From contig CALVUC010000012.1 in assembly GCA_944363395.1 (NCBI GenBank), positions 1 to 39,970 on the forward strand: DNA of 39,970 nucleotides. The letters are read 5' to 3'. Every line of letters begins with the position of its first letter. Positions within the stretch are counted from its first letter, which is position 1. Position numbers and translations under genes: made by a program. This stretch comes from an uncultured Clostridia bacterium. Its GTDB lineage: Bacteria > Bacillota > Clostridia > Christensenellales > Borkfalkiaceae. Under the pieces are notes generated by a model that had not been told where the DNA came from, searched no databases, and saw only the letters and a list, made by a program, of their open reading frames with translations. This document shows positions 1 through 9,552 of this stretch, piece after piece.

Positions 1-290
1 CCGAGGCGGTACACGACGTTGTCGAGACGGCGCTCGAGAAGGGAGAGCATATTTTCACCCGTGATGCCCTTCATGCGGTCTGCCATGTCGTAGTATCTTC
101 TGAACTGCTTTTCGCTGACGCAGTAGATGAACTTCGCTCTCTGCTTCTCGCGGAGCTGAATGCCGTACTCGGAGACCTTTCTCGTCTTTCTGCCCGAGGT
201 GCGGATGGACTTCTTGTAGCATCCGACGGCGGCGGGATCGAGTTCAAGGAACCTGCATCTCTTCATTTTATGATACTTATTGATTGCCAT
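1..290 (-). CDS. rpsD: 30S ribosomal protein S4, N-terminal part (runs off the window)
   Basis: Primary 16S-binding protein of the small subunit and, in many bacteria, translational repressor of the alpha operon. The first 96 residues are present; the gene continues past base 1. The start follows AAGGAGA. The stretch [21 protein letters not shown] and the S4 RNA-binding segment [13 protein letters not shown] identify it. The N-terminus has only single cysteines (Cys12 and Cys24) in place of the CxxC zinc site found in many S4 proteins, so this is the zinc-free form. It is last of the alpha-operon genes visible here; rpoA and rplQ would be expected next, outside the window. Confidence 0.95.
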   Translation of the reverse strand, partial: MAINKYHKMKRCRFLELDPAAVGCYKKSIRTSGRKTRKVSEYGIQLREKQRAKFIYCVSEKQFRRYYDMADRMKGITGENMLSLLERRLDNVVYRL

Positions 291-305
291 TGCTTTCTCC
301 TTACC

Positions 306-704
306 TTACACCCTTCTGCGCTTGGGAGGGCGGCACCCGTTGTGAGGGATGGGCGAAACGTCGGAGATGAGGGTGACCTCAAGCTCGCAGTTCGCCAGCG
401 CGCGGATCGCGGACTCTCTGCCCGCGCCGGGACCCTTGACGTACACTTCGACGGAACGGAGCCCGTGTTCCTTTGCAGCCTTTGCGGCGGTCTCCGCCGC
501 CATCTGCGCCGCAAAGGGCGTACCCTTTCTCGAACCGCGGAACCCGAGCGAGCCTGCGCTCGACCAGGAGATCGCGTTGCCGTTCGTATCGGTGATGGTG
601 ACGAGGGTGTTATTGAACGTGGACTGGATATGGACCTGTCCCTTGTCGATCTTTTTGAGTTCTCTGCGCTTGCGCGAAACGACCTTTCTCTTATCTGCTG
701 CCAT
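306..704 (-). CDS. rpsK: 30S ribosomal protein S11
   Basis: Small-subunit platform protein contacting 16S rRNA near the mRNA exit. 132 residues, full length for the family. The family signatures GVEVTVTD-like [38 protein letters not shown] and the C-terminal [15 protein letters not shown] are all clear. It lies 12 nt downstream of rpsM and 15 nt before rpsD, within the alpha operon. Confidence 0.97.
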   Translation of the reverse strand: MAADKRKVVSRKRRELKKIDKGQVHIQSTFNNTLVTITDTNGNAISWSSAGSLGFRGSRKGTPFAAQMAAETAAKAAKEHGLRSVEVYVKGPGAGRESAIRALANCELEVTLISDVSPIPHNGCRPPKRRRV

Positions 705-716
705 ATCGCACTCTCC

Positions 717-1085
717 TTACTTCTTCTTGTTCGCGACCGTGCGGCGCGGACCCTTTCTCGTTCTCGCGTTGCGCTTGGTGCTCTGTCCGCGGACGGGCAG
801 ACCCTTTCTGTGGCGCACGCCGCGATAGCACCCGATCTCCATCAGGCGCTTGATGTTGAGGCTCACCGCCCCGCGAAGTTCACCTTCCACGCTCAGGTTG
901 TGGTCGATGTATTCTCTCAGTTTGGAAACGTCGTTTTCGTCGAGATCTCTCACGCGCGTGTCGGGATCGATGCCCGTCGCCGCAAGGATCTTCTTGGAAG
1001 TGGCGAGACCGATGCCGTAGATATACGTCAGCCCGATCTCTACCCGTTTTTCTCTGGGTAAATCCACACCGGCAATACGTGCCAT
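717..1085 (-). CDS. rpsM: 30S ribosomal protein S13
   Basis: Small-subunit head protein that contacts the P-site tRNA and bridges to the 50S subunit. 122 residues beginning [26 protein letters not shown]. The frame stays open upstream to 1244, but the start at 1085 matches the family N-terminus and has GGAGG 8 nt upstream. The C-terminus [18 protein letters not shown] is the usual basic tail. First gene after an internal consensus promoter (1284-1312). Confidence 0.97.
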   Translation of the reverse strand: MARIAGVDLPREKRVEIGLTYIYGIGLATSKKILAATGIDPDTRVRDLDENDVSKLREYIDHNLSVEGELRGAVSLNIKRLMEIGCYRGVRHRKGLPVRGQSTKRNARTRKGPRRTVANKKK

Positions 1086-1190
1086 TGAAATTCCTCCGTA
1101 AATTTTTCGGTATTTTTTCTCTATCCGGAACGGCGGACGCGGGCAACAGTGGAAAATATTGCCATACGGACGCCGTGTGTTTTCTTTTTT

Positions 1191-1237
1191 AACGCGCAAA
1201 CAAGCAGATTTTCGCGCGTTGCCGCGCCAAAATCCGC
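1191..1237 (-). promoter_or_regulatory. Competing hairpins in the alpha-operon leader (candidate regulatory RNA)
   Basis: In the 192-nt leader of rpsM the minus-strand RNA can form a long stem, arms GCGGATTTT and AAAATCTGC around an inner GCGCG/CGCGC stem closed by a GCAA tetraloop (1204-1237). The 3' half, AACGCGC (about 1214-1220), can instead pair with GCGCGTT at 1191-1197. The two folds exclude each other. S4 autoregulates the alpha operon in other bacteria; a role for S4 here is inference. Confidence 0.5.
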
Positions 1238-1283
1238 TTATCATGCTGCGTTGTAACGATTTTTACCATAAACCGCGAAAAAT

Positions 1284-1312
1284 ATAATAGCATATCTTCC
1301 GCGGTTTGTCAA
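1284..1312 (-). promoter_or_regulatory. Internal promoter for rpsM-rpsK-rpsD
   Basis: TTGACA at 1307-1312, a 17-nt spacer and TATTAT at 1284-1289 on the minus strand, a near-perfect vegetative promoter directly after rpmJ. Transcription should start near 1277, giving a leader of about 190 nt before rpsM. It makes the alpha genes a separate transcription unit besides read-through from spc. Confidence 0.85.
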
Positions 1313-1330
1313 CTGTTTTTTACAGGCGAT

Positions 1331-1447
1331 TTAGCCCTGTCTCTGCTTGTGGCTCTTATCCTTCGAGCAGATGACCATAACTTTTCCGTTTCTCTTGATG
1401 ACCTTGCACTTGTCGCACATGGGCTTGACGGAAGGACGCACTTTCAT
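1331..1447 (-). CDS. rpmJ: 50S ribosomal protein L36
   Basis: 38-residue large-subunit protein, zinc-binding form: Cys11-x2-Cys14-x12-Cys27-x5-His33 are all present, in the sequence beginning [19 protein letters not shown] and ending SHKQRQG. It sits 27 nt after infA in the usual infA-rpmJ-rpsM order. The internal alpha promoter starts within 20 nt of its stop codon on the downstream side. Confidence 0.97.
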   Translation of the reverse strand: MKVRPSVKPMCDKCKVIKRNGKVMVICSKDKSHKQRQG

Positions 1448-1474
1448 TTGATCTACACTCCTTACAAGTAGTTT

Positions 1475-1696
1475 TTACGATTTGCTGCGCCAGGTGATCC
1501 TGCCCTTCGTCAGGTCGTACGGGCTCATCTCCAGCTTGACGGTATCGCCTTCGATGATGCGGATGTAGTTCATCCGCAGCTTTCCCGCGATATATGCCGT
1601 GATGACGTGGCCGTTGGAAAGGCGCACCTTGAACGTTGCATTGGGGAGGGCTTCTACGACTTTTCCCTCCGTCTCGATGACGTCGTCTTTGGACAT
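1475..1696 (-). CDS. infA: Translation initiation factor IF-1
   Basis: 73-residue OB-fold protein that binds the ribosomal A site during initiation. [19 protein letters not shown] and the C-terminal [17 protein letters not shown] are typical. Start preceded by GGAGGAGA. It follows map by 16 nt. The small KOW-domain gene seen between map and infA in many Clostridia is absent here. Confidence 0.97.
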   Translation of the reverse strand: MSKDDVIETEGKVVEALPNATFKVRLSNGHVITAYIAGKLRMNYIRIIEGDTVKLEMSPYDLTKGRITWRSKS

Positions 1697-1712
1697 TCTC
1701 TCCTCCGAATTT

Positions 1713-2456
1713 TTACAGGGTCAGGATCTCGACGCCGTCCTCCCGGACGACAACGGTGTTTTCGTAATGTGCCGCGGGCCTTGCGTCGAGCGTGACGGCG
1801 GTCCAGCCGTCGTCCAGCACCTTGACGCGCCAGCCTCCCGCGGCGATCATCGGTTCGATACACAGGACGCATCCTGCGGGGAGACGGGGTCCCGTTCCCC
1901 TCCTGCCGTAGTTGGGGACGGCGGGGTCTTCGTGCATCTCCCGCCCGATGGCGTGTCCCGTATAGGAACGGATGACGGAGAACCCGTTGCTCTCGGCATA
2001 CTTCTGGACGTTGTATCCGATGTCGTAGAGCGGCGTTCCCGCCTTCAGCCCCTCGATCGCCTTGAAGAAACACGCCTCGGTGACCTTGACGAGCTTCTTC
2101 TTTTCGGGCGATACTTCGCCGATGCAGAAGGTGCGCGCGCCGTCGCCGTGAAAGCCGTTCTTATAGGCGCACAGATCGACGCTGACGATGTCCCCGTTTT
2201 GCAGCACTCTGCCGTCGGGGATGCCGTGCACGACCGTCTCGTTCACCGAGACGCAGGCGGACGCGGGATAGCCGCAGTAGCCGAGGCAGCTGGGCTCCGC
2301 GCCGCTCGCGGTGATGAACTGATAGACGAGGTCGTCCACTTCCTTGGTCGTCATGCCCGCCGCGATGCGGCTGCCGACAAATTCGAGGCACTCCTTGACG
2401 ATGCGGCAAGATTCGCGCAGGAGCGCGATCTCTTCCTCCGTCTTGACGCCGATCAT
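1713..2456 (-). CDS. map: Methionine aminopeptidase, type I
   Basis: Removes the initiator methionine from nascent proteins. 247 residues with the complete pita-bread metal site: Asp94, Asp105, His168, Glu201 and Glu232, plus the substrate histidine His77 in VVHGIPD. It overlaps the end of adk by 4 nt (ATGA), indicating translational coupling. It has no N-terminal zinc-finger extension. Confidence 0.97.
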   Translation of the reverse strand: MIGVKTEEEIALLRESCRIVKECLEFVGSRIAAGMTTKEVDDLVYQFITASGAEPSCLGYCGYPASACVSVNETVVHGIPDGRVLQNGDIVSVDLCAYKNGFHGDGARTFCIGEVSPEKKKLVKVTEACFFKAIEGLKAGTPLYDIGYNVQKYAESNGFSVIRSYTGHAIGREMHEDPAVPNYGRRGTGPRLPAGCVLCIEPMIAAGGWRVKVLDDGWTAVTLDARPAAHYENTVVVREDGVEILTL

Positions 2457-3100
2457 GCCCTTTTCGCGAGGTCGTCGAGCAAAGCCTTGACCTGCTCGAA
2501 CAGAACTTCCGCGGGAGCCTCGGTGCCGGTCACGTTGAGGATGATGCCCTTCTTCGTATAGTAATCGATGAGAGGAGCGGTCTGTTCCTCGTAGACCTTG
2601 AGGCGGCTTCCCACCGTCTCGGGGTTATCGTCCTTCCTCTGGTAGAGCTCGCCGCCGCAGCGCGCGCACGTCGTCGCCCCGTTGAGCGTGGAGACGTGAT
2701 AGCTCTCGCCGCACTCCTTGCAGACGCGTCTGCCGCACAGACGGTCCATGAGAAGGTTGAAGTCGATGTTGATGTTGACGACGCCGTCGATCGCGGCGAA
2801 CTTATCCAGCTCTTCCGCCTGGAAGGTGTTGCGGGGGAACCCGTCGAGCAGGTAGCCGTTCGCGTTCTTGACGTCGTCCCAGGTGAGACGGTCCTTGACG
2901 ATCGCGCAGGTCACCTCGTCGGGGACGAGTTCGCCCTTGTCGATATACGACTTGGCGAGCAGCCCGATCTCGGTGCCGTTCTTGATGTTCGCGCGGAAGA
3001 TGTCGCCCGTGGAGATATGCACGAGCCCGTAGCGTTCCGCGATCTTGGTCGCCTGCGTACCCTTTCCTGCGCCGGGGGCGCCGAGTAAAATGAGATTCAT
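2453..3100 (-). CDS. adk: Adenylate kinase with zinc-binding LID
   Basis: Catalyses ATP + AMP to 2 ADP. 215 residues, long form. The P-loop GAPGAGKGT is at residues 7-15, and the LID domain carries four cysteines (Cys127, Cys130, Cys145, Cys148), the zinc-stabilised version common in Gram-positives. DGFPRN and the DDNPETVGSRL segment complete the family pattern. Starts 21 nt after secY, the standard secY-adk-map order. Confidence 0.97.
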   Translation of the reverse strand: MNLILLGAPGAGKGTQATKIAERYGLVHISTGDIFRANIKNGTEIGLLAKSYIDKGELVPDEVTCAIVKDRLTWDDVKNANGYLLDGFPRNTFQAEELDKFAAIDGVVNINIDFNLLMDRLCGRRVCKECGESYHVSTLNGATTCARCGGELYQRKDDNPETVGSRLKVYEEQTAPLIDYYTKKGIILNVTGTEAPAEVLFEQVKALLDDLAKRA

Positions 3101-3121
3101 ACCCTTGCTCCTCTTTTTTGA

Positions 3122-4441
3122 TTACTTCAGGAAACCCTTGTAGTTCTTCATCAGGATCTGCGACTGGAGCTGTTTATCGAACTCCAGGGCGACCGAGACG
3201 ACGATGAGGATACCCGTGGTGGAGAACACGCTCACGAGATCTTGCCCCGCCCAGCTGAACGCGATGGACGGAATGAACGCGACCAGCGTCAGGAAGATGG
3301 CGCCGAACAGCGTGATGCGCTTGTTGATGCGCGAGAGATATTCCGCCGTGGGCTTGCCGGGGCGGATGCCCTGGATGAAGCCGCCGTTCTGCTGGATATT
3401 GCGCGAGACGTCCTCGGGATTGAACTGGATCTGCGCATAGAAGAATGCGAACACGAAGATGAGCACACACAGGACGAGGATATAGTAGATGCCCGTGCCT
3501 GCGGGTCCGTTCTGGAACTCCTGCGTCCACCAGTCGAGCGCGCCTGCACACGAGGGGATGAGGCTCATGATCATGGAGGGAAGCGAGATGATCGCATACG
3601 CGAAGATGAGAGGCATGACGCCGCTCCCCGTGATCTTCATGGGAATGACGGAGGACTGACCGCCGTACATCTTGGTGCCGCGCACCTGCTTTGCGTACTG
3701 CACGGGGATCCTGCGCTCGGCAAGATCGACGTACACGATGGCAAAGAAGATGACGACCGCGATGACGACGAATACGACGATGCTCCAGATCGCGCCGACG
3801 TCGCCCGAGAAGGCTTCGCCGAACTTGCCGACCAGCGTCGTGCCTGCCGTGGAGAGGATGCCGACGAAGATGATCATCGAGATCCCGTTGCCGACGCCGT
3901 ATTCCGTGATACGCTCGCCGATCCACATGACGATGCAGGCGCCCGCCGTATAGACGACAGCCATGAAGATGCCCGTCGCCCACATCTGGTTGCCGAAGTA
4001 TACCGTCTGGATGGCGCTCTCGCCGTCCTGTCCCGCCGTCTGCCCGAACAGCACGATGATGCCGACGGACTGGATGACTGCAAGGACGATGGTGACGATC
4101 CTCGTGATGTTGGAGATCTTCTTCCTGCCCTCTTCCCCCTGCTTGGACAGCCGCTCGAGGGCGGGGATGCCGACCGTGAGAAGCTGCATGATGATGGAGG
4201 CGTTGATGTACGGCCCGATACCGAGGGCGAACAGCGTGCCGTTGGCAAGCGCGTTACCCGTGATACCGCTCATCAGGGCAAGGAAATCGTTGCCCGTGAT
4301 CGCCGTCTCGAACGTCGCGCGCTCCAGACCGGGGATGGGGATATAACAGCCGATGCGGAACAGGAGCAGCAGAAGAAGGGTCATGATGATCTTCTTTCTG
4401 ATGTCCTTGTTCCGGAAGGCGTTTTTCAAAGTTTCAATCAT
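3122..4441 (-). CDS. secY: Protein translocase channel subunit SecY
   Basis: Ten-helix membrane channel of the Sec translocon. 439 residues from MIETLKNAFRNKDIRKKI. An upstream in-frame ATG at 4459 is less likely because the ribosome binding site AAGGAG lies inside that extension, 8 nt from the chosen start. Family landmarks are IPIPGLE, the plug-region segment NALANGTLFALGIGPYINASIIMQLL and the cytoplasmic loop PVQYAKQVRG. Lies between rplO and adk. Confidence 0.97.
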   Translation of the reverse strand: MIETLKNAFRNKDIRKKIIMTLLLLLLFRIGCYIPIPGLERATFETAITGNDFLALMSGITGNALANGTLFALGIGPYINASIIMQLLTVGIPALERLSKQGEEGRKKISNITRIVTIVLAVIQSVGIIVLFGQTAGQDGESAIQTVYFGNQMWATGIFMAVVYTAGACIVMWIGERITEYGVGNGISMIIFVGILSTAGTTLVGKFGEAFSGDVGAIWSIVVFVVIAVVIFFAIVYVDLAERRIPVQYAKQVRGTKMYGGQSSVIPMKITGSGVMPLIFAYAIISLPSMIMSLIPSCAGALDWWTQEFQNGPAGTGIYYILVLCVLIFVFAFFYAQIQFNPEDVSRNIQQNGGFIQGIRPGKPTAEYLSRINKRITLFGAIFLTLVAFIPSIAFSWAGQDLVSVFSTTGILIVVSVALEFDKQLQSQILMKNYKGFLK

Positions 4442-4486
4442 GTTTCCGCTCCTTTCCAAACGACCCTAAAAGGGCGATACGGGCGG

Positions 4487-4933
4487 TCAAACGGTCTCGG
4501 CGGTGCCGCCCGCCTTCTCGATGCCCTCTTTTGCGGATGCGGAGAACTTCGCCGCGCGCACGGTGATGGCGTTCTTGAGTTCGCCCTCGCCGAGGACCTT
4601 GAGCCCCGCGTTGTTCTTGACGTCCTTGGCAAGCCCGTTCTCCATCACGAAACCGTAATCGACGACGGTGCCTGCGGGAAGCTCCGCGAGCGCGGAGAGA
4701 TTGACGATGACGTATTCCTTGCGGAAGCGGTTGTTGAACCCGCGCTTGGGGATGCGGCGGGCAAGGGGCATCTGACCGCCCTCAAACCCGGGGCGGACAC
4801 CGCCGCCCGAACGCGCCCACTGACCCTTGTGGCCCTTGCCCGACGTCTTGCCGAGCCCGGAGCCGATACCGCGGCCGAGGCGCTTTTCCGACGTTCTTGC
4901 TCCCTCTGCGGGAGCGATCGTATCGATTCTCAT
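4487..4933 (-). CDS. rplO: 50S ribosomal protein L15
   Basis: Late-assembling large-subunit protein of 148 residues. The glycine-rich N-terminus ([19 protein letters not shown]) and the [18 protein letters not shown] motif identify it. Located 12 nt after rpmD and about 45 nt before secY, the usual spc order. Confidence 0.97.
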   Translation of the reverse strand: MRIDTIAPAEGARTSEKRLGRGIGSGLGKTSGKGHKGQWARSGGGVRPGFEGGQMPLARRIPKRGFNNRFRKEYVIVNLSALAELPAGTVVDYGFVMENGLAKDVKNNAGLKVLGEGELKNAITVRAAKFSASAKEGIEKAGGTAETV

Positions 4934-4945
4934 TGCTTTGACTCC

Positions 4946-5119
4946 TTAAACGGTCTCCACCTTGACGAGGTGTGCGACCTTCTTGAGCTGACCCTGCAGG
5001 GCTGCGCTGTCCTCAAACGTGTTGGACGAGCGGATCTTTTTGAGACCGAGCGCCGCAACGGTCGCCTTGACGGACTTGACTTCGCCGATCGGGCTCTTGA
5101 CAAGCGTAACTTTGATCAT
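4946..5119 (-). CDS. rpmD: 50S ribosomal protein L30
   Basis: 57-residue large-subunit protein, MIKVTLVKSPIGEVKSVKATVAALGL and so on; the VKSPIG and TVAALGLKKI motifs are typical. The frame extends upstream, but the start at 5119 is preceded by GGAGG and matches family length. Thirteen nt separate it from rpsE. Confidence 0.95.
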   Translation of the reverse strand: MIKVTLVKSPIGEVKSVKATVAALGLKKIRSSNTFEDSAALQGQLKKVAHLVKVETV

Positions 5120-5132
5120 TTCCCTGCCTCCT

Positions 5133-5651
5133 TCAGCCCACGATCTCTTCGACTGCCTTGCCGCGCAGCGATGCGATCTCTTCCGCCGTCTTGAGAGCGG
5201 AGAGACCCGCGATCGTCGCCTTGATGCAGTTGCCCGCATTCTGGCTGCCGTGAGATTTCGTGCGGATGTTCTTGATGCCGGCTGCTTCCATGACCGCGCG
5301 GACGGGACCGCCCGCGATCACGCCGGTACCTGCTTCAGCGGGGAGCATGAGCACCGCGCCCTTGCCGAACTTGCCGAGTACCTCGTGAGGGATGGTCGTG
5401 TCCACGATGGGAACGTTGATCATGTTCTTCTTTGCAGCCTGGGTCGCCTTCTCGATCGCCTCGGGCACTTCCTTGGACTTGCCCTGGCCGTAGCCGACCT
5501 TGCCGTTGCCATCGCCGACGACGACGAGCGCCGCGAAACGCATATTCTTGCCGCCCTTGACGGTCTTGCTGACGCGGTTGATCTCGATGGTCTTTTTGAT
5601 GAGGCCGTCGTTCTCTTCCTGTCTCCTCTGCGGTCTGTTTTCTCTTGCCAT
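5133..5651 (-). CDS. rpsE: 30S ribosomal protein S5
   Basis: Small-subunit protein at the mRNA entrance, involved in decoding accuracy. 172 residues with the N-terminal double-stranded RNA-binding fold ([27 protein letters not shown]) and the C-terminal [16 protein letters not shown] and SHGSQNAGN segments. Start preceded by GAGGAAGAGG; follows rplR by 14 nt. Confidence 0.97.
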   Translation of the reverse strand: MARENRPQRRQEENDGLIKKTIEINRVSKTVKGGKNMRFAALVVVGDGNGKVGYGQGKSKEVPEAIEKATQAAKKNMINVPIVDTTIPHEVLGKFGKGAVLMLPAEAGTGVIAGGPVRAVMEAAGIKNIRTKSHGSQNAGNCIKATIAGLSALKTAEEIASLRGKAVEEIVG

Positions 5652-5665
5652 TTTCCTCTTCCTCC

Positions 5666-6034
<369 letters not shown>

Positions 6035-6047
6035 GGTTCACGCTCCT

Positions 6048-6596
6048 TTACTTCTTGCCCTTACCGGAAGTCTTGCCTTCCTTGTGCTCGACGTGCTCGC
6101 CCTTGTAGCGGATGCCGTATCCGTGATAGGGTTCGGGAACGCGGATGGCGCGAAGGTCTGCCGCGACCTGACCCACGAGCACCTTGTCGATGCCGGAGAC
6201 GGTCACTTCCGTCTGCGAGGGGCACTCGATCTTGATGCCCTCGGGCGCGACGAACTCGACGGGGTGGGAGAAACCGACGTTCAGGACGAGCTTGTTGCCC
6301 TGCACCGCCGCCTTCCAGCCGACGCCCTTGACTTCCAGCCCCTTGGAATAGCCCTCGGACACGCCCTTCACCATGTTGGCGATGAGCGCGCGGTAGAGCC
6401 CGTGGAGCGCGTTGGTCTGCTGCAATTCGTCCTTGGCGACGACGTGTACCTGACCCGCCTCGCTCTTGACGTCGATCGCGCCGGTGATCTTCTGGGTGAG
6501 CGTCCCCTTCGCACCCTTGACGGTGACGACGGAGTCCTTGTACTCGACGCTCACGCCCGCGGGAATTGCGATACTCAGTTTACCGATCCTCGACAT
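6048..6596 (-). CDS. rplF: 50S ribosomal protein L6
   Basis: Large-subunit protein near the GTPase centre. 182 residues, two repeated domains; the C-terminal signature PEPYHGYGIRYKGEHVEHKEGK(T)SGK is intact. Start MSRIGKLSIAIPAGV is the usual N-terminus. Follows rpsH by 10 nt. Confidence 0.97.
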   Translation of the reverse strand: MSRIGKLSIAIPAGVSVEYKDSVVTVKGAKGTLTQKITGAIDVKSEAGQVHVVAKDELQQTNALHGLYRALIANMVKGVSEGYSKGLEVKGVGWKAAVQGNKLVLNVGFSHPVEFVAPEGIKIECPSQTEVTVSGIDKVLVGQVAADLRAIRVPEPYHGYGIRYKGEHVEHKEGKTSGKGKK

Positions 6597-6606
6597 AATT
6601 CCCTCC

Positions 6607-6999
6607 TTAATAGACGGAGCAGAGCACTTCGCCGCCGACGTTTGCGGCTTTTGCCTGCTTATCCGTCATGATGCCCTTGTTGGTGGAGACGATGGCGATG
6701 CCATAGCCGCCCAGCACCTTGGGCATATCCTGCGCGCCCGAATAGGTGCGCAGACCGGGCTTGGAAACGCGGGTGAGACCGCTGATGACCGACTTGCCGT
6801 CCGCGGTGTATTTGAGGGTGATGACGATGTTCGCCTTGTAGCCCTCGCCCGTCTCCTTGACGTCCTTGACATAGCCCTCTTCGAGCAGGATGCGCGCGAT
6901 CTCGCGCTTCATGTTGGAAGCGGGGATCTCGACGGTCTCCTTGCGAACGGTGAGAGCGTTTCTGATTCTGGTGAGCATATCTGCAATGGGATCTGTCAT
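6607..6999 (-). CDS. rpsH: 30S ribosomal protein S8
   Basis: Binds the 16S central domain and, in Escherichia coli, represses spc translation. 130 residues starting [15 protein letters not shown]; the C-terminus has [26 protein letters not shown] in place of the commoner GKR-type loop but is within family variation. Thirteen nt after rpsN. Confidence 0.97.
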   Translation of the reverse strand: MTDPIADMLTRIRNALTVRKETVEIPASNMKREIARILLEEGYVKDVKETGEGYKANIVITLKYTADGKSVISGLTRVSKPGLRTYSGAQDMPKVLGGYGIAIVSTNKGIMTDKQAKAANVGGEVLCSVY

Positions 7000-7012
7000 T
7001 TTCTCAGCCTCC

Positions 7013-7198
7013 TTACCAGCTCGACTTCTTCACGCCGGGGATCTGACCCTTGTACGCGAGTTCTCTGAAGCAGATACGGCAGATCCCGTACTTGCGCAGC
7101 ACCGCGTGCGGTCTGCCGCAAATCGAGCAGCGGGTGTACGCTCTCGTGGAGAACTTGGGCGTCTTTTGCTGTTTATTGATCATTGACTTCTTTGCCAT
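7013..7198 (-). CDS. rpsN: 30S ribosomal protein S14, zinc-binding type
   Basis: 61-residue short S14 (type Z) with a CSIC-x12-CRIC zinc ribbon ([23 protein letters not shown]). This short zinc form is the one found in the spc operon of Gram-positives and many anaerobes. Start [17 protein letters not shown] follows a clear AAGGAG. Located between rplE and rpsH. Confidence 0.97.
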   Translation of the reverse strand: MAKKSMINKQQKTPKFSTRAYTRCSICGRPHAVLRKYGICRICFRELAYKGQIPGVKKSSW

Positions 7199-7209
7199 AT
7201 CCGTACTCC

Positions 7210-7806
7210 TTACTTCTTGAAGGGCATCCCGAGGAGCTTCAAAAGCTCTCTTGCCTCTTCATCGGTCTGCGCCGTCGTGACGATGCACACATCCATGCCC
7301 CTGATCTTTTCGACCTGATCGTAGGTGATCTCGGGGAAGATGAGCTGCTCCTTGAGCCCGAGCGAATAGTTGCCCCTGCCGTCGAACGCCTTATCCGGCA
7401 CGCCGCGGAAGTCGCGGACGCGGGGAAGCGCGATGGAGACGAGCTTGTCGAAGAAGTCGTACATCCTGTTGCCGCGCAGCGTGACCTTGAGACCGATGTT
7501 CATGCCCTCTCTCACCTTGAAGTTCGCGACGGACTTGGTCGCCTTGCGGTAGATGGGCTTCTGACCGGTGATGAGCTTTAATTCGTTCTCGGTGATCTGC
7601 ATGGACTTCTGATTGTCCTTGATGTCGCCCAGACCGGTGTTGATGACGATCTTATCGATCTTGGGGACCTGCATGACCGACTTGTAACCGAACTTCTTGA
7701 CGAGTGCGGGAACGACTTCGGTATCGTAGTAGACCTTGACGCGGCTTACGGACCTGTTCGTCTCGGCCTTGGGTGCGGCTGCCGCCGCCTTTTTCTTATC
7801 TGCCAT
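7210..7806 (-). CDS. rplE: 50S ribosomal protein L5 with N-terminal Ala/Lys extension
   Basis: 5S rRNA-associated protein of the central protuberance. 198 residues, about 18-20 longer than usual because of an N-terminal lysine/alanine-rich leader ([19 protein letters not shown]) before the normal [19 protein letters not shown]. Family motifs [14 protein letters not shown] and [30 protein letters not shown] are intact. The start at 7806 has GGAGGAAATA upstream, supporting the extension. Confidence 0.96.
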   Translation of the reverse strand: MADKKKAAAAAPKAETNRSVSRVKVYYDTEVVPALVKKFGYKSVMQVPKIDKIVINTGLGDIKDNQKSMQITENELKLITGQKPIYRKATKSVANFKVREGMNIGLKVTLRGNRMYDFFDKLVSIALPRVRDFRGVPDKAFDGRGNYSLGLKEQLIFPEITYDQVEKIRGMDVCIVTTAQTDEEARELLKLLGMPFKK

Positions 7807-7823
7807 GACTTATTTCCTCCGCC

Positions 7824-8249
7824 TCAGTTCTCTTCACCCGCGGGTGCGGTCTCTTCTGCCTTCTTGCTGCGCTTTCTGGTGCGCTTCTTGGGCGCTTCCT
7901 CTTCCGCGGCAGCCTGTGCCTTCGCCTTCTTCACATACGCCTTGTCGAGGACGGCGCCGCACTTCTTGCAGACGCGGACCTTCTTGCCGTCGATTACGGC
8001 GTGCGCGACGCGGGTCGCCTTGCCGCACTTGTCGCAGACGACTTCGACGTTGGAGACGTCGATGGGCGCCTCCTCGGTGACGATGCGGCTGGTCTCGGTC
8101 GCCTTGCGCGCCTTCTCGTGCTTGCTGACGATGTTGACGCCCTCGACGATGACCCTGTTGTCGTCGGGATAGGTCTTTAAGACCTTGCCCTGCTTGCCCT
8201 TGTATTTGCCCGTAAGAACGAGCACGGTATCGTTGACTTTTACGTTCAT
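7824..8249 (-). CDS. rplX: 50S ribosomal protein L24 with low-complexity C-terminal tail
   Basis: Assembly-initiating protein of the large subunit. 141 residues against the usual 100-105. The KOW motif is near the N-terminus (DTVLVLTGKYKGKQGKVLK), then a CDKC...CKKC zinc-ribbon-like segment. After about residue 105 comes a tail of Lys, Ala, Glu and Arg repeats (KAQAAAEEEAPKKRTRKRSK) without a known fold. The tail is in frame and followed by a normal 17-nt gap to rplE. Confidence 0.96.
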   Translation of the reverse strand: MNVKVNDTVLVLTGKYKGKQGKVLKTYPDDNRVIVEGVNIVSKHEKARKATETSRIVTEEAPIDVSNVEVVCDKCGKATRVAHAVIDGKKVRVCKKCGAVLDKAYVKKAKAQAAAEEEAPKKRTRKRSKKAEETAPAGEEN

Positions 8250-8261
8250 GTCGGCTCCTCC

Positions 8262-8630
8262 TTACAGTACCTCGGGAGCAAGGGAGATGATCCTCATGTA
8301 ATCTTTCTCTCTCAGCTCTCTCGCGATGGGCCCGAAGATACGGGTGCCCTTGGGCTGCTTCTGGCTGTCGATGATGACCGCGGCGTTGTCGTCGAAGCGG
8401 ATGTAGGTGCCGTCCGCACGGCGGATGCCCTTGGCGCTTCTCACGATGACTGCCTTGACGACGTCGCCCTTCTTGACGGCGCCGCCGGGAGTCGCGGTCT
8501 TGACGGATGCGACGATGACGTCGCCGATGTTGCCGCTCCTTCTGAAGGAGCCGCCGAGCACGCGGATGCACATGAGCTCTTTTGCGCCCGAGTTGTCCGC
8601 TGCTTTAAGTCTCGTTTGAGGTTGGATCAT
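8262..8630 (-). CDS. rplN: 50S ribosomal protein L14
   Basis: 122-residue protein bridging the subunits. [27 protein letters not shown] and the C-terminal [28 protein letters not shown] are the universally conserved ends. Twelve nt to rplX. Confidence 0.98.
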   Translation of the reverse strand: MIQPQTRLKAADNSGAKELMCIRVLGGSFRRSGNIGDVIVASVKTATPGGAVKKGDVVKAVIVRSAKGIRRADGTYIRFDDNAAVIIDSQKQPKGTRIFGPIARELREKDYMRIISLAPEVL

Positions 8631-8648
8631 ATCTTCTCTCCTCCGTCC

Positions 8649-8903
8649 TTACTTCGCCCTTTCGACGATCTCGGCAACGCGCCAGTTCTTATCCTTGCTG
8701 AGCTTGCGCGTCTCCACGATGCGAACGGTATCGCCGACGCCGCACTCGTTCGCCTCGTCGTGCGCCTTGAAGCGGCGGGTATAGGTGATCGTCTTCTTAT
8801 AGACGGGATGCTTTCTCTTCTCGGAGATCGCGACGACGACCGTCTTGTCCATCTTGTCGGAAACGACGACGCCCACTCTTTCCTTTCTAAGGTTTCTTTC
8901 CAT
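8649..8903 (-). CDS. rpsQ: 30S ribosomal protein S17
   Basis: 84-residue OB-fold 16S-binding protein: [26 protein letters not shown], then [19 protein letters not shown] and [20 protein letters not shown]. The frame is open further upstream, but the start at 8903 has GAGGAGGAC upstream and fits family length. Eleven nt after rpmC. Confidence 0.96.
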   Translation of the reverse strand: MERNLRKERVGVVVSDKMDKTVVVAISEKRKHPVYKKTITYTRRFKAHDEANECGVGDTVRIVETRKLSKDKNWRVAEIVERAK

Positions 8904-8914
8904 AACTGTCCTCC

Positions 8915-9106
8915 TCACTTCGCCTTGCGCGCACGGAGTTCCGTGTTGACGCGCGCGATGTCGCGCTTGCACGTCCTGATCGAGACGGGGTTTTCCAGCT
9001 GTCCCGATACATGGCGGAAGCGGAGGTTGAAGAGCTCGCTCTTCAGATCCTGCAGCTTCTGCGTGAGTTCAGCGTCGGTCATATTGTGAAATTCGTTCCC
9101 TTTCAT
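8915..9106 (-). CDS. rpmC: 50S ribosomal protein L29
   Basis: 63-residue helical protein at the peptide exit tunnel, with [27 protein letters not shown] and an I-x3[15 protein letters not shown] tail. Its ATG overlaps the rplP stop by one base (TGATG). A GTG one codon earlier (9109) is possible; the ATG is preferred because coupling at TGATG is common. Confidence 0.93.
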   Translation of the reverse strand: MKGNEFHNMTDAELTQKLQDLKSELFNLRFRHVSGQLENPVSIRTCKRDIARVNTELRARKAK

Positions 9107-9552
9107 CACACTTCACCGCCTTCCGCGTTATTCTCGGCGGTCTCGTCCGCCTTCTTGATAAACTTGCACTTGACGGGCAGCTTGTGCGCCGCAAGACGCA
9201 TCGCCTCGCGCGCCGTCTCTTCCGGCACGCCCGCCATCTCGAACATCACCCTCCCGGGCTTGACGGGAGCGATCCAGTATTCGACGCCGCCCTTACCGGA
9301 ACCCATACGGGCTTCCGCAGGGTGACGGGTGATGGGCTTGTGGGGGAAGATATCGATCCAGACCTGACCGCCGCGCTTGATGAAACGGGTCATCGCGATA
9401 CGCGCCGCCTCGATCTGGTTGGACTTGATCCAGCCCTGCTCTTCCGCCACGAGGCCGTACTCGCCGTAGGCGATGAAATTGCCCTTCTGCGCGCTGCCCT
9501 TCATGTTGGGGCGGTGCTGCTTTCTTCTCTTGACTCTCTTGGGGATTAACAT
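9106..9552 (-). CDS. rplP: 50S ribosomal protein L16
   Basis: 148-residue protein near the A site. [21 protein letters not shown], the [23 protein letters not shown] core and [11 protein letters not shown] are standard. Starts inside the rpsC stop (TAATG), so the two genes are translationally coupled. Confidence 0.97.
   Translation of the reverse strand: MLIPKRVKRRKQHRPNMKGSAQKGNFIAYGEYGLVAEEQGWIKSNQIEAARIAMTRFIKRGGQVWIDIFPHKPITRHPAEARMGSGKGGVEYWIAPVKPGRVMFEMAGVPEETAREAMRLAAHKLPVKCKFIKKADETAENNAEGGEV

Noticed and set aside
4442-4459. Six-residue N-terminal extension of SecY
   Set aside because: The extension contains the AAGGAG ribosome binding site of the downstream ATG.
3242-5194. 650-codon open frame on the plus strand across secY, rplO and rpmD
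   Set aside because: Antisense shadow of GC-rich genes; charged low-complexity product, no ribosome binding site, and the minus strand encodes clear ribosomal proteins and SecY.
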